Shown in pieces: positions 1 to 13,200 of a stretch of 64,000 bases of DNA (positions are counted from its first letter, which is position 1; every line of letters starts with the position of its first letter). This stretch comes from Nymphalis io (taxonomy: Eukaryota > Arthropoda > Insecta > Lepidoptera > Nymphalidae), in the NCBI RefSeq assembly GCF_905147045.1, contig NC_065905.1, positions 7,192,001-7,256,000 on the forward strand. The letters are read 5' to 3'. A program made the translations under genes and the position numbers. Under the pieces are notes generated by a model. The model was not told the DNA's origin. It saw only the letters and a program-made list of their open reading frames with translations, and ran no database searches.

Positions 1-197
1 GTCTGAAGGGTGAGTGAGCCAGTGTAATTACAGGCACAAGGGACATAAAATCTTAGTTCCAAAGGTTGCTGGCGCATTGGCTATAAGCGATGGTTGACAT
101 TTCTTACAATGCCAATGTCTAAGGGCGTTTGGTGACCACTTACCATCAGGTGGCCCATATGCTCGTCCACCTTCCTATTCTATAAAAAAAAAAAGAA
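1..197 (+). repeat. Family 1 poly(A)-tailed retroposon, cut by window start
   Basis: It contains the family landmarks GTGAGTGAGCCAGTGTAATT, ACCACTTACCATCAGGTGGC and the end CTTCCTATTCTATAAAA with an A-run to about 194. The left part is outside the window. Taking the A-tail as the 3' end, the sense strand is plus. Confidence 0.85.
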
Positions 198-232
198 GAA
201 TCTTTTACTAACAAAAGATAATATTACACTAA

Positions 233-295
<63 letters not shown>

Positions 296-298
296 ATG
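233..298. repeat. (TA)n microsatellite
   Basis: About 30 TA units. Confidence 0.98.
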
Positions 299-732
299 TA
301 TATAATTCATTGTGGAGTTTTTTTATGTGATATAAACAAACTGCTTTATATACAGACAGCAAATATGGGTTTCAAACTGGACATCCGATTAGAGATACGT
401 AATTCTACCTGCAATTCAAACAAGTCTTTACAAAATAAACTCTCTTCCGCTAATTTAGAGTACTATTTTGCATACAGCACGATATGATAAATTGAATAGA
501 TTAGGGTACTATATTTGTACTGTGCAAAAATGATAAGCAGCTTATTGAAATATGACCTTTATTTGTATCTTATAAGAGCTAAAATAGCATGATATCTTTA
601 AATCACATCTTTCAGGATACGACGTTCACGGAATGTATATAAGCGAACGTAAGACGTTCGTTCTGATAGTAAATATTAGAGAATTCAAAACAGAAGTAAC
701 AAGGAAATATATGTTTGTTATTATCTTTAAAG

Positions 733-878
733 GATTTAACACAAGTGCATAATACAGGTGCACTCTTATAAATCAGACGGCATTCCGATGCCACCTGTCA
801 AAGTTCAACCAATAACCAACAGCTTTACGTACTTCCAAGGTATCTAAGCAGAAAACAATTAAATTTTATTAGTTGTAA
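733..878 (-). repeat. Family 3 SINE fragment, diverged
   Basis: CAGGTGCACTCTTATAAATC, GACGGCATTCCGATGCCACC and GCTTTACGTACTTCC follow the reversed family 3 body. Confidence 0.6.
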
Positions 879-904
879 CCTCATTCTTTAGTAGTATTAT
901 TGTA

Positions 905-1050
905 ATTTTTTTTTTTTTTTTATATTCGCCGGGAGGGCAAATGACTCTACTCCACCTGATGGTAAGTGGTAGTAGAGTCCAAATTCTATAGTAGGATCCG
1001 ATTACGTAATCCCATTACTCGGAAAGTACGTTAGTCCTACGATTGTATTA
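905..1050. repeat. T-run plus 'GCCGGGAGGGCAAATGACTC' element, probable retroposon
   Basis: A run of T is followed by ATATTCGCCGGGAGGGCAAA, TGACTCTACTCCACCTGATG and GTAAGTGGTAGTAGAGTCC. The layout (T-run, then CACCTGATGGTAAGTGG) resembles family 1, but the sequence differs. The TGACTCTACTCC...GTAGTAGAGTC part can fold back on itself. Confidence 0.5.
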
Positions 1051-1144
1051 TTATCATTTGTTTCGGTTTTTCGACCATTGTAAATAAGGATGTATATGTA
1101 AATTCTATTACATATTCCAATCGGAGAGGGAGTAAAGATAAATC

Positions 1145-1400
1145 AACCTAAGATTTATATATTATATGCGATTTACTAATAGCTTTGTTATATTATGAAC
1201 AGCACATACGAAGATACAAACAAGTTATTCATTAATATATCTTTATACTAACACTATTCCGCTTAACTTTTAAAAGTGAACATAAGTATGTTCACTTTAA
1301 CTTTACTTCCAAAGTTTTGATAACAACTTCGCCGACATTCAAAACGCCATTTATTCGCGAATCGATAATGAATATCATAGAGTATTGAATAACTCGACTC
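1145..1400 (+). repeat. Old dispersed repeat R1, copy 1
   Basis: Shares ordered matches with 48475-48715: GATTTACTAATAGCTTTGTT / AATTTGCTAATAGCCCTGTT, CACTATTCCGCTTAAC / CACTATTTCACTTAAC, and CACTTTAACTTTACTTCCAA / CACTTTAATTTTACTTCCAA. Family unknown. Confidence 0.6.
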
Positions 1401-2631
1401 GAATTTGTTTTATGTGCATTTAATTCTTTTGTGGTTAGAATAGGTTATATTCTTTTTTCAAAATGGCCGTCGCGCGCAATATTCGGTCAAGAGGGTACAT
1501 AATGCGTCCTGAATCACAAATTATCATTCGTAACTTTTTAATTTATATTTTAATAGCCCTCTTGAGCAAATATCAGAAGCCTTTATGACGATATAATACA
1601 AATAATTGGCTTTAAAACTTTATTTAACTTAACTTAATTGGATTCTGTAAAGAAATACGCAATATAGATCTTGAGTAATATATTATTTTATACACTTACA
1701 ATGTTTTATATTTTACGTGTCTTCTTCATCGAAATTTTTTAGACTTACCTGCAACAAGATAAACAGAAATTAATAATAACATAAAGTCATTAAAATTGAA
1801 TTAAATAATATAGAATAAAATACCGAAAAATAGTTACTTTATTTTCATATATTTATTAGTTAATGATTATACATGCCAATAGTAATTAATAAGCGTAATA
1901 TTTTTTATCCGTAGATTCTCATATAAAACGCTGAAGATATTTTCAGTTATTTTAACGCGCTAATCGTGCTAAAAATGTACAAATCGAATTGGAAAAGTAT
2001 TTTTTTGCTTTAATAATACATTTACTTAGATAGGTTAAAGACTATCTAACAACGCGCTATGTACCACGGAGGCGGAGCAGTAACAATTAAGTCGGGAGAA
2101 ACGCGTGTAACAGTTTTATAAATATATATTTTTAATATGAGCTTTAAATAAAACATCATAATTCACTTCACCGTCGAGCTGAAGTGACTTTATTCACTCC
2201 ACCGACAGTCAACAACCCTTACCCCACCGAAATAACATCCTTTAGTAATATTCTTATGTATCATTCAGAATATTCGTCGAAAGTAACAAACACATCGCTC
2301 TTGGCTGCTTATTGTTATATCCGTGTATGAACCGATCTTAAACAAGCAGATCCTGACATTAAACTGGGACAAACGAACATACAAACTTTCAAATTTTTAA
2401 TTTTATTAAGTATATCAATATTATGAGGTAATGACATTAAATGATACAGTAAAACATAAATTACGACAGTATTTTACAGTGTATTCATTTTAATTATTCT
2501 TTTTAGGTTATTTGCGCAATAAAAGACACACGGAATTTTAAAATATAATTTAATAAACAGTGTATCTACTACTATTTAGCTTTTATTACATGCGATAATT
2601 AAAAATGTATATTTGAATGTATTCAATATAC
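1401..2631. other. No recognised gene
   Basis: AT-rich. A 41-codon frame starts ATGGCCGTCGCGCGCAAT at about 1463 in a good start context, but it resembles no family I know and has no splice-supported continuation. Confidence 0.5.
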
Positions 2632-2700
2632 CAGTGCTGGCAAGAGGTCTTCTCTCCTGTTAAGGGAAAGACTTATTATACCAATCGCGATGTTCCAGTA
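2632..2700 (-). repeat. Family 2 SINE 3' fragment, diverged
   Basis: AGTGCTGG...GGTCTTCTCTCC and AAGACTTATTATACCA echo the 3' part of family 2 in reverse. Confidence 0.35.
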
Positions 2701-2760
2701 CGATTTGTCACACAATTTAAACGCATGAAAACTCATTCATGCTTGACCGGATTAAGAATC

Positions 2761-4589
2761 GCGATCTATAATCAAGACACATTTGCCGAATGAACCATAT
2801 CGGCACAACTTACTTTAGTCGCTTTGCCGACCCAAAGGTTTGCATTAAGGTAAAGCTCTCCGATATTTGCATAATGATCTTGTTTTCATACTAATATAAC
2901 AACGGTTATGAATAAATTATTATATACAAGAACATGTATATTACGCTTGGCACGTCATTAGTTCAAATTTAAAGCGAGTGAAACTGTGTAACGCAGTATT
3001 CCTATATAATAATATTATATACTGATAACTATTCCGAACCACCCTGCATATTCTGGTTTAAGTTATATCTATGTATATTGGTTGAGTATTTTTTTATTAG
3101 GCAATATAAAAATAACGTCATATACATATATAGATCTATATATATTAACATACATAATAAAACGTATACATTTAGGTATATTACATATAATCTAGTTGAT
3201 TAATAGCTAATCTTTACATACAAATTAAATAAATGAATACTTAAAAAAACATTTTAAAAAACAAGCTTTTATAAACAAAATTTAAGTCCATTGCAGAGTT
3301 TGAGACCAATTCAGTGAGTAGAATAAAGTAATAAAAGTGCATTTTGATAGAAACTGAAGCAATACGTAAAATTTTATTCTAATTCAACTTGCGAAATTTC
3401 ACCAAAACAAACCAATAAGCATTGCATGTTAAGTAAACGCTTGTTAAAAGAATTCGAACTTAAATCTGCAACATTGTATTCAAGTAAATAAACCTTTATT
3501 TAATCCCAATCAACACATAATTACATAAAGCCTTCTGTATAAACGTATCAATCATTACATTCGACGATGTTCCGTTTAAGGTTGCCTCAATATCGTTTAC
3601 CGGAATCGAACCGGCGACACATCACTGACAGTGATGCATAACGATAATAATCTCCATTAATGGTGTAATGAGTAGTGATTGTGTTAATGGTAAAATTATT
3701 CGGACGCAAGTGTTAATGAACAATCGTGTAGTGTTATAAGGAAATGTCAAAATTTAAAGTATTTTATAATTGCTTTCTGAAAATCTCATTTTAATAGTTA
3801 AGTATAACCAGTGACAATGTTAAAATATATATTTAAATGCAAAACTATTTAACTTATTTGGGCTTACAACCTGTCCAACATGTCCAACGCAAGTAGATTC
3901 GGAAGTTAATAAACAAAATGGCGATATAACTGTTGACATTCGAATTTTTTTCGAATTGAATTTTTGTAATTTTTGTTATTCATGTTATATACATTATACC
4001 GCTTTATATAAATAAGCAAAGAAAAAACAGTCGGTATCTTTATCTATGTTTGTCAAACGATTTTCTTCTTTTTTTTTTGTTTGGTTTAATATTGCCGAGC
4101 TTAAGTAAATAATAATTAAAAAAAAAAGAAACGGTATGTTATTATTGTTCATGTTTATAGAAGTTATTATGATCCAATAGTAAATTGAATACAACTAGTA
4201 AATAGTAAATTATAAGTAATCATATGTAAAGTTCTAAGTATTTTAAAGTTTTAAATTATAGCTATTAAAAATGCTGTCTACCTGCCATTTTATTTAATTT
4301 TGTTAAACGCGGTATTGTAATAGCTATAGCTAGTCTATATTAATTCGGAAAGAATAGTTGACATTGAAAAAACATTTCTCATTTTTGATATCATAAGCAA
4401 CTTCTTATATGCATAGCTGTAGAAATAATTAATTATTATTAATCATTTTCACTACAAAAATTACTAACATAAATATTAATATAACTTTTGATGGTTATTT
4501 CATTGAAAACAAAATTTAAATATTGAAATCATTCTGTACCCAAAATTATATCATAATGACGTAATTTATTAGTTTCCTTGTATGATAAC
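2761..4589. other. No recognised gene
   Basis: AT-rich, presumably intron of the minus-strand gene or intergenic. It contains repeat R2 and, near 3600, a T-arm-like GCCGGTTCGATTCCGGT on the minus strand that is not part of a foldable tRNA. Confidence 0.5.
3010..3125 (+). repeat. Old dispersed repeat R2, copy 1
   Basis: CCTGCATATTCTGGTTTAAG then TTATATCTATGTATATTGGT and AACGTCAT aligns with 35272-35372 (GCTGCATTTTCTGGTATAAG...CACGTCAT). Family unknown. Confidence 0.5.
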
Positions 4590-4735
4590 AATAGCCACAT
4601 GACAGCGACAAATGACAGTACATGACATTAGAGATGGGAGATCTGACAGCTGACAGTATGTCAAGACCTGCCCCTCTGTTTCTTGTCTTTTTGACAAACG
4701 TCGTTCAAAAATGTCAATTGTCTGTCGAGAACATC
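4590..4735. promoter_or_regulatory. Cluster of TGACA(G) motifs
   Basis: TGACAG or its complement recurs: CATGACAGCGACAAATGACA, GTACATGACATTAGAG, TCTGACAGCTGACAGTATGT, TTTGACAAACG and ATGTCAATTGTCTGTCG. TGACAG is the homothorax/TGIF-type core. Function is unknown here. Confidence 0.35.
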
Positions 4736-4739
4736 AAAC

Positions 4740-5726
4740 TTTTATTTTGTAAGTTTGAATAGCTTAAACGAAAAAAAAACTGCAAAAAATTAGTAATTTT
4801 ATATTTCCCTCTGTAGGATGTATATGTTTTGAAAAATTATTAAAAATATTTAAATTGTATAAGCGTCCAACAATAAGAAGTTAATTGACAAGCTTGGGGC
4901 GAAGCCAATATATAAGCCAAATAATTGTAAAATTGTATTTATTTTGAAGAATCGTTTGAATATATATATATATCATTCATCTCATTTTCGGAAATTACTA
5001 TTACATACATAAACGCATTACATAAACGCTATTACTATTTGATGCCCCGTCTTCCTTCCTACTTTTCAGCACTAGAAGATGGCAACACTATACAAACTAG
5101 TAACAGTAACAATACCAGTGAAATCTTTTAATTATACCTAATTATCAACACCTCATTCATTGTATTACGAAAACGTAAAGTTCAAAGGCGTGCTATCGTC
5201 ACATAATTTATGTGGTGACAGTAATTACGGTGACCACCGTCATTTTCCGGTGGTACCGTTGAAATGTCAATTAAAAGTGATCTCTTCATGGAGGTCGAGG
5301 TCAGATACAATGTTACCCTATACGTTATTGTACAATGTTGTCGACACCTTATGAGGGTGGCTCATAAAGTGTATGGATATATCATTAAGTTATTAAAAAA
5401 TGTTTAATTATAGCTCTGCCAATTACTGCTTTTGTATTGTGTTTTGCGCTTTATAAAATTACAATTTCTTTTACAAGGACTTTCTGTGCCAGATTTCTTT
5501 GATTTATGATTTTGTCAAAAACGTTATAGAATCTATTGGCTATCCACGTACAGATTCATTTCTAACAACTTGAGAATTGCAATGAGCAGATCTCGGCAAG
5601 TAGGACTGTGTCTTACATTGCTAAAGTTTTTGTTCGCATCGGAGATCGAAAACTTTGTAACAAAACTGTAGGTTATGGTCGTTTGCTTGTGTTGTTTTTC
5701 TAATATATTAATTGTAGGACAAGTCC
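4740..5726. other. No recognised gene
   Basis: Low-complexity to ordinary AT-rich DNA. The 5160-5354 segment is less AT-rich and contains a 64-codon frame with no recognisable domain. Confidence 0.5.
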
Positions 5727-5803
5727 AGGCAAGCACTACTGAGTTTTCATGTGTTTAATTTGTGTTTATAATTCATCTCGTGCTCGAAGTAGCTCGGTGA
5801 AGG
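5727..5803 (+). repeat. Family 2 SINE internal fragment
   Basis: AGGCAAGCACTACTGAGTTT through TTATAATTCATCTCGTGCTC matches the middle of family 2 closely. Both ends are missing. Confidence 0.75.
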
Positions 5804-5898
5804 AGATCATAATGAGATAGCGTACGTGTGTCGTAAGATTTATTATTTTAGTTCAGCTACATTTTTGTTTACATTCTATTGACAGTAAATATTAATAT

Positions 5899-6190
5899 AT
5901 TTTTTTTTATAGAATAGGAAGGCGGACGAGCATATGGGCCACCTGATGGTAAGTGGTCACCAACGCTCTTAGACATTGGCATTGTAAGAAATGTCAACCA
6001 TCGCTTACATATCCAATGCGCCACCAACCTTGGGAACTAAGATTTTATGTCCCTTGTGCCTGTAATTACACTGGCTCACTCACCCTTCAAACCGGAACAA
6101 CAATATCAAGTATTGCTGTTTTGCGGTAGAATATCTGATGAGTGGGTGGTACCTATCCAGACGAGCTTGCACAAAGCTCTACCACCAGTA
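5899..6190 (-). repeat. Family 1 poly(A)-tailed retroposon, near full length
   Basis: On the plus strand it starts with a T-run and TATAGAATAGGAAGGCGGAC and ends with CTACCACCAGTA, so the poly(A) end is at the left. It is one of the best-preserved copies. Confidence 0.85.
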
Positions 6191-8617
6191 GTACCACCAT
6201 ATATAATTCAATTGAAATATTAGCGAACCTAACTAACGGTCTCGGTCGTGGGAACCAATCCTATCTCATGAACTTGATTATTCAAATGTCATTCGCCATT
6301 GGCCAGGCTGTTTATAGGCTTGGTATTCGCTTGTTCATATTGTATAGCTTTATCGATTTTATAATCGACTTCGACAATCGAATACGTATTACGATTAATG
6401 AATACCTATTATATATAAATATTATAATAATATTCAAGATTACTAAATGGCAAGTTGATAAGAACAGAAGATTAAATCCGATCACGTTAGATGAAATAAG
6501 TAATTTTAGATGTTATTAAATTCATTTGAAAACATGCTGTTTTTACACTGGCATTATTAAACCAACAATACAAATTATCTATGTTTGCCTAAAAAAACTC
6601 CGGCCAGTGAACCCTTATTAGTTATATAAATAAATATGTAGATTATACATAGTAGAAGCTGCCTGTTATTGATTTAGTAACAGAAGTAATAAATAATAAT
6701 AATAAGCAAGTTGAAAGCCTTAACTTGACCGTAGTCAAGTTACCCAAATCCATAAATATTACTAAGTATTTAACAATGCACAAAAGACCCGCATTCCAGA
6801 AGCCTCGCTGACCTAGGCTATATGTTCGAGCTAGACGTACCCTAGATACCAATAGGAATTCCTATCAAATACGCAAAACAATTGATTAATCCTTGAAACA
6901 TTCAGGACTTATGCTATCACTTTACTAAATATAAATAAAAGTTTAACAAACTTCAACTCGTATAAGCGTTTATAAATACTCTGCCTGATATATATGCACA
7001 TAAAAGTAAAGCGAGAGTCTCTAAATATTCCACTGGGCAAAAGCTTCTCCTCCTTTAAAGAAGGTTTGAAGTGTATACCACCACGCTGTAAGGGATGTAT
7101 TAAGTTTGTGGATACACATGTAATTCACGTGTTCTAGCCAAAGAACTATCTTGACTCACGTATTATAATATATGATACATTATTATATGTTTATAAACTT
7201 AAAATTACATAAATCAATATCTATCTATGAATACAATGAGTGTATTTAAGGCTAAAAATAAAGGCTAATGTTGATGAATAACCACAAAGGGAACCAATAA
7301 TATTTTAAACGAGTTCTTAAAATAATGTTTTATTCAATACCGAAAACAAGGCTTGGGAAATTATCTACAGGATTCCATTGATATACGAACAGACAGACAA
7401 CGGTTTGAATCGTAATGGATTCGCGAAAACTATATCGAATTCAGACACGCAAACATCTGCTACGCAACTTGAATGAACAAATATGTTCATATAATCGGCT
7501 CTGTGGATTCCTGTGTTTTTTTGTTTTGGTTAGAACGAGATAGCAGAAACAAGCAGTCGAAATTAATCGTATTGTCTCTTGTCGATATTTGAACAACAGA
7601 AGCTGTCATTACTAATATGGCTAATATTTGTTTTCGTAGTCACTTCTCGTCCATGCTCCCTTCTTATTCTCAATAATATGTATATTTTATAGATAAACTT
7701 TATGAATATTAACATATCCAAATGAACATCTCTAAAAATTAAAAAAAAAATGTCAGTGTTGTGCGACGACAAGGCTATTTTAGTAAGACAAAACCCTTTT
7801 AATGCTAGGACTAAACTTGCGACTACATTGCTAGTTGACCCGAATACTGCTGAACTATTAAGGTTGGTCTATTACAATTGTATTAACAAATATTATATCT
7901 ATTTATTATCAAACATATTTTATCCATCATAAAGTATCTGTATACATTTTTGTGGTAGATGATTAAAGTAAATACTTCCGCAATAAATACCGCAAGCGAC
8001 CTCTCGAAATCATAACGAGACTGAAATCTATGAAAATCTTTAGAAACCCATAATAACTAATGGTACAATATTTATTATAGCTCAAATTAAACGTGCTATT
8101 TTATATAGGTACTTTCAACATAAATTATTTCGTAGTATTAAACCCATAATCTTACACGTTACGTTTTGGTAACCTGCGCCGGCGCCTCCGCCCGCGCTTT
8201 ACCAATTGCCACCTATAGTTACAGCGAACAAAATGAAACATATACACATCTTATTCCAATAAACGCAAGAGCTATTTTTCTATATTTTTCGTCGCCCACC
8301 GTACTAACTGATCGACAAGGACGATTATTCATTCCATTTAAGTTTATTGCTACAATAAATACTGAATTTAGCGATTATATTGAGTGACATAGTTAACGGA
8401 ACCTACGCGTGAACGACCAATTATCCGCTATTATTATCTCAACAGTTTTACTAGATTTAAATATAACGTTTTCAACGTAATAATTACTTCGTTTCATAAA
8501 CTAAGTGCACATACTGCCTTAGACATCAGTTTTAGATTAAAATATTTAATTTCATACATATGTATCAAGGTACATAATAAATACTTGCATACTTAACTTT
8601 AATATAAATTGATTTGA
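6191..8617. other. Mostly unannotated; small frame at 7750-7872
   Basis: One old SINE piece (7030-7142). From 7750 a frame reads MSVLCDDKAILVRQN, later LLVDPNTAELLR, and meets a possible donor AAG|GTTGGT near 7862. No family match is recognised. A GC-rich palindromic patch, GCGCCGGCGCCTCCGCCCGC, lies near 8176. Confidence 0.4.
7030..7142 (-). repeat. Family 2 SINE fragment, diverged
   Basis: TCCACTGGGCAAAAGC, CTCCTCCTTTAAAGAAGG, CCACCACGCTG and GGATACACATGTAA occur in the order of a reversed family 2 3' half. Confidence 0.55.
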
Positions 8618-8800
8618 TTATAGGCAAACGAGCAAATGGGCGTCCGGATAGTGACGACTATAGCCACGCAAAATTAAAAAAAAAAACCTCCCCGTATAAT
8701 TAACAACTACGGAATCAAAGATCCCTTGTGCCTGTTATTGTACTCGTCCAATCACTCTTCAAATCACAGTAATGGATGGCTGGTACCCACCGGATACCCT
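8618..8800 (-). repeat. Family 1 retroposon, highly diverged
   Basis: Weak but ordered matches: AAACGAGCAAATGGGCGTCC, ATCCCTTGTGCCTGTTATTG and GGCTGGTACCCACC, in the order expected for a minus-strand copy. Confidence 0.5.
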
Positions 8801-8884
8801 CATCGTTTACAAATGAAAATCAAGTAACTTGTCACTCAAATATTTTTATTTTTTGTTGCTAGTGATTTTCTGAAGAATTGTTTT

Positions 8885-8995
8885 CTGTTTTTTTTAATTC
8901 TCTCCCCGGTTCTTCTCAGGTCTGGGTATTTTCTTTTCCGAACTCGTGATAGTTTTTAATTTAACAATCAATAAGTAAATTTTATGCTCCTTAAC
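8885..8995 (+). repeat. Dispersed repeat R3 (LINE 3'UTR-like), copy 1
   Basis: CCCCGGTTCTTCTCAGGTCT, TTTTCCGAACTCGTGATAGT and AATTTAACAATCAATAAGTA match the copy at 34190. This block is common at 3' ends of insect CR1-like LINE copies, but here no coding part remains. Confidence 0.6.
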
Positions 8996-9499
8996 TAAAA
9001 AAGGGAATTTAATTTGAATTTCGAACACAGAAATTGCCAACCATTTTCGTCTCGTCAAAACTCAGCCTAATATTGATCATGTTACTAAGATGAAACGAGC
9101 TGAACCGTGTTGTCGTTTGCGTGGAGGATAATAAGGGATACCGTTTATCGAAAGACACCTGTTGGTTTTTCGGAATAAGAAGCGTTGCGTGGCAGTTGCA
9201 GCAACATGCGATTACGGATAGTGATATAATTAAAAATAATTACTCGTAATTTAAATAATTAATGAATGCACAAAAAACAAATTTTATTTGGTTTAAATAT
9301 ATTATAATTTAGCGTATTGTTACAAAATTTGCGAAACAGCTTAAAACAATAAAAGTTAACAGTTACAAAATAATATTTGTTTAGCTGAGGTTGCGACTGG
9401 CGCTAATGAGACGCCGAGTACTCGAGGCCGTCAGTAAATGAAAAATACGAGTATTTCATAATGCGCTTTGCAACATACTTAACATGTACTGAATTTACA

Positions 9500-9787
9500 G
9501 TAAAAGCCTGTGAATGTCCCACTGCTGAGCTCCTCTCCCTTTTTGAGAAGGTTCGGACCTTATTCCACCACGCTGCTCCAAAGCGGGTTGGTGGAATACA
9601 CATGTGGCAGAGTTTCGGTCAAACTAGACACATGCAGGTTTCCTCACGATATTTTCCTTCGCCGTCAAGCACGAGATGAATTATAAACATAAATTAAGCA
9701 CATGAAAATTCAGTGGTGCTTGCCCGAGTTTGAACCCACGATCATCGTTTAAGATTCTCGCGTTCTAACCATTAGGCCATCTCGGCT
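9500..9787 (-). repeat. Family 2 tRNA-derived SINE, nearly complete
   Basis: Read on the minus strand it has the tRNA-like head (AAGCCGAGATGGCCTAATGG; B box GGTTCAAAC near 9735), then TTTTCATGTGCTTAATT, TGGTGGAATAAG and a tail around GTGGGACATTCACAGGC. Confidence 0.9.
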
Positions 9788-10001
9788 TTACTGAATTTAC
9801 ATGATTTGAAAAAAATCGTTTTCGTCGTGAGTTTCCTCTTTAGAACTCAATATCAGTTTCACAAAAGCATCAAGAATGAATCTCAATATGAGACACATCA
9901 CGTTTGCTCTATTCAGACAACATTTCTAAAAACACGTAAATCTTTAAGTAGCTTAGCAATTCTGGTAAAATAAAATCAAATGCAAGTGCAACGCTACCAT
10001 G

Positions 10002-10268
10002 ATTTTTTTAGAGTATAGGTTGGCGAGCATATGGCCACCTGATGATAAATGATCATCAACGCCCATAGGCATTGGCATTGTAAAAAATGTTAACCACCGC
10101 TTACATCGCCAATGCGCCACCAACCTTGGGAACTAAGATGTTATGTCCCTTGTGCCTGTAACAGCACTGGCTCGCTCACTCTTCAAACCGGAACAGAACA
10201 ATAACAAGTACTGCTGTTTTGCAATATAATATCTGATGAGTAGGTGGTACCTACCCAGAAGGGTATGT
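10002..10268 (-). repeat. Family 1 retroposon
   Basis: Landmarks in order: T-run, GGCGAGCATATGGCCACCTG, CGCCAATGCGCCACCAACCT, TCAAACCGGAACAGAACAAT and TCTGATGAGTAGGTGGTACC. Moderately diverged. Confidence 0.8.
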
Positions 10269-13200
10269 ATGGTTGATGGTACTATGCGAGAAACTTAAAC
10301 GCAGGCATTAATAACAACTTTACAGAACGATTAGCAGTGTAAGATCTGCCCTATGATCTCATCTAGCTAGCCAACGCGGAAGTCAAATTTGTCAGTTTTC
10401 ATCAGCACTGTACTAAACAGTAAGTGCTAAACAAATGAAGTGCATGTTGTGCCTTCCATACGCAAAGGTCGCAAGCCACACGCTTTATATTAGCTTAACT
10501 TGTACCTAATAAAATCAGTATATAAATACGCATAGGGAATCGTTTTGTTTCTATTCTATTTCTTTTTATTTTTATTAATAACACAAGGCTCGTCAATAGC
10601 TTTGAAACAAAACGATAGACAGACAGGACAAAAATGGGAAATACTGAAAGGCATGTCTTTGCCTATATATAAATAGTAAACATATTTAACACAATAAGAG
10701 ACAAATAAACGAACAAAATCTTCAGCCTTATAAGTATATACAAACTAAAACATAGTCATCATATATAAATATAAACAGTCACAAATTAAGTATCTTCCTT
10801 TGTTTTTATAAAAATGTAATCAGTTAAAAGTAGTTCATTAACATGATTCATTTGGTTTTCAGAAGTTGACGCATGCGCACGCCCACGCTATTTACTCATT
10901 CACTCCGAACTTCACTCATTCGACACTGGGTTATCTTTATAGGATATGACTAGAAAGATAGTACTTTAAGTATTTTTGTAGAAAACATGTATATGGTTTT
11001 ATTAGGAATGGCGAAGGTTTTATGATATCTACTCGTATAACAGTGTAATGTATTTTGTAGTTTCCGTTTGCGGCTTCACCCGTGTGTGAAGGGGGGAATG
11101 ATAGGTACTCATGTCCTTTACTGTATACCTGATGGTGTGTACGCTGTTGAGTAGTTAAAACGTGAAAGCGTAAAAAAACAAACTAATAAACAAAGTCACT
11201 TCCGCATATATAATATTAATAATAAGTTATAGATAATATTTTTTTTAATATTGAATTAGGTGAAAATTTTGGTAGCAATCGAAAATATTCAGGTTTATAA
11301 ACAAAATAATGCAAAAGATTTTCTCCATATACATTAAATTTTGTGTCGGTATATCTATTACATTCCGTTTAATTTGCCACAATATTTCTTTCGGGTACAT
11401 TAAATAAAAAAAATTATATGAAAATTTGCAATGTGTTTCCACAAAAAAAAATATAATGTGTTAATACCGTATTAAATTACATTTGTCTGAATAAATACAT
11501 ATAATATAACAATTAGAAGAAATCCCTTAAAATATATTTTTTCCCTTATAACATTTTTAAAACATAAGCAAACTACGTAGAACGTTATAACATGAATGTG
11601 TCCAAATTTACAATTACAATCAAATCCCACTAATACAAAAGCCTATAAATGATGTGATTCCTACAATTACCGTATAATTATTGTATTTAAATTTAGAAAT
11701 ACTTAGAATAAATAAATAAGAACGCGTGACCTTTTAACAGTTATCACTACGCATTCCTCGTTTACGAAATTGCGATTATATTCCGAATAGTAATGCGTTT
11801 GAGCAATACTCCAAGAAGTGGTTGACAAACAAACGCTTGATAATCTGACAGACGTTTAATAAAATGTCACGGGACGTTGCGAAATCGGACGATATATTCA
11901 AATGGTATATAAATATTCATTGATATGTACTAGTTACTTGTATAACTATACTAGCGGCTCATACTGACTGCCCTAATAATTGTTATAAATATAAATGGAA
12001 TATTAAATTTATTTCATATTTTGAACACACTATAAATATATATTTTATAGATTATATTTGGGTTTTAGGTTTAATCGTATTTTTACGGCTAATTGCCTAT
12101 TGTTAAACCACGTCATTACGTTGTACCACTTCATTAATTATTGCAACAAAACTCATCGATGACATTTTGTATTTTATAATTGCAAAGAATCAAACTCTGC
12201 TATTTCGTTTTATCGTCCGCCATCTTTACGAGTAGATATATTTTGATATCATTTGACGTCATGTAGTCTGTGAAATAATATATATGTACTCTTGTTCCTT
12301 AATTATTAATTCATCATTCTATATAGTAACACAATTCGATAACAAATTTCCTTGAGGTGTTATCAATATAATTGTATTTATTAATAACGTACGAATGCTC
12401 GTTTTCTTTAGTGTGTAGAATATCGTTTTATCGTGGCCAGAGGCCAATGAAATAGTTTTTGATAACAGTATCAATTAAGATACATGCTATCAAAACATTA
12501 ACATATTTTGATGATTAAGCAATGCCGTAACGAAAGGAACAATAAATGAAACCAAATACTTCGTTATGACGTTGCAGCTATGAATGTTATTGCAAGCTAT
12601 AAGATATTTTATAAATGTCTTTTTTCTGACCTTTTGGCGGTTACTGATAATTTCTCGAAATATCCGATGCCTTTTTTTATTGGCCCGGGGAATTAAACCA
12701 TGAAACTTTCAGCCAATAACTAATAAAGACGTCATACTCATGACTATACTATTTCTATGTCATTTTCGTATACCTATCTAATTTGTCCCCATAATTTCTG
12801 CACAAACAAATCGGAAGACAGCGAATGAGGTCACAATTATTTGTCTAAGATATTCATAACAGTACTAATATCTAATTCGTTATTGATAATAATATAATTC
12901 AACAGTACTGATTAAGTAAAAAAGCAACACTATATAATTAAAAAGCTAGTAAATAGCTTAGGTTTTTTTATGTACACATAAATGTTCGGTTTTCTTCGGA
13001 TTATATTCGTTTATGCATATATTGAGTTGAGACTTTGTATGATTGTTTTTAACGTTTGCGTAAAGGCTTCTAACGTATAACCATCAACGAAGAGTAGGAA
13101 ATTGGGGTAATTTTTAGGAAGGAAGAACTGTATTTAATATGTACTAAGCGTTACCACAAACTGACCACTGAACCAAGATACGTCAGTATAACTGACGTCA

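Noticed and set aside
3597..3640. tRNA 3' half on the minus strand (T-arm-like GCCGGTTCGATTCCGGT)
   Set aside because: No matching acceptor stem, D-arm or anticodon arm can be found at the expected distances.
6142..6519. 125-codon plus-strand frame as a gene
   Set aside because: It begins inside a family 1 retroposon and continues into AT-rich DNA coding mostly for I, L, Y and N. No domain is present.
9461..9679. Short frames in SINE copies (for example 9461-9679, 23656-23838, 41083-41265) as small genes
   Set aside because: The near-identical peptides recur only because they translate the same SINE sequence.
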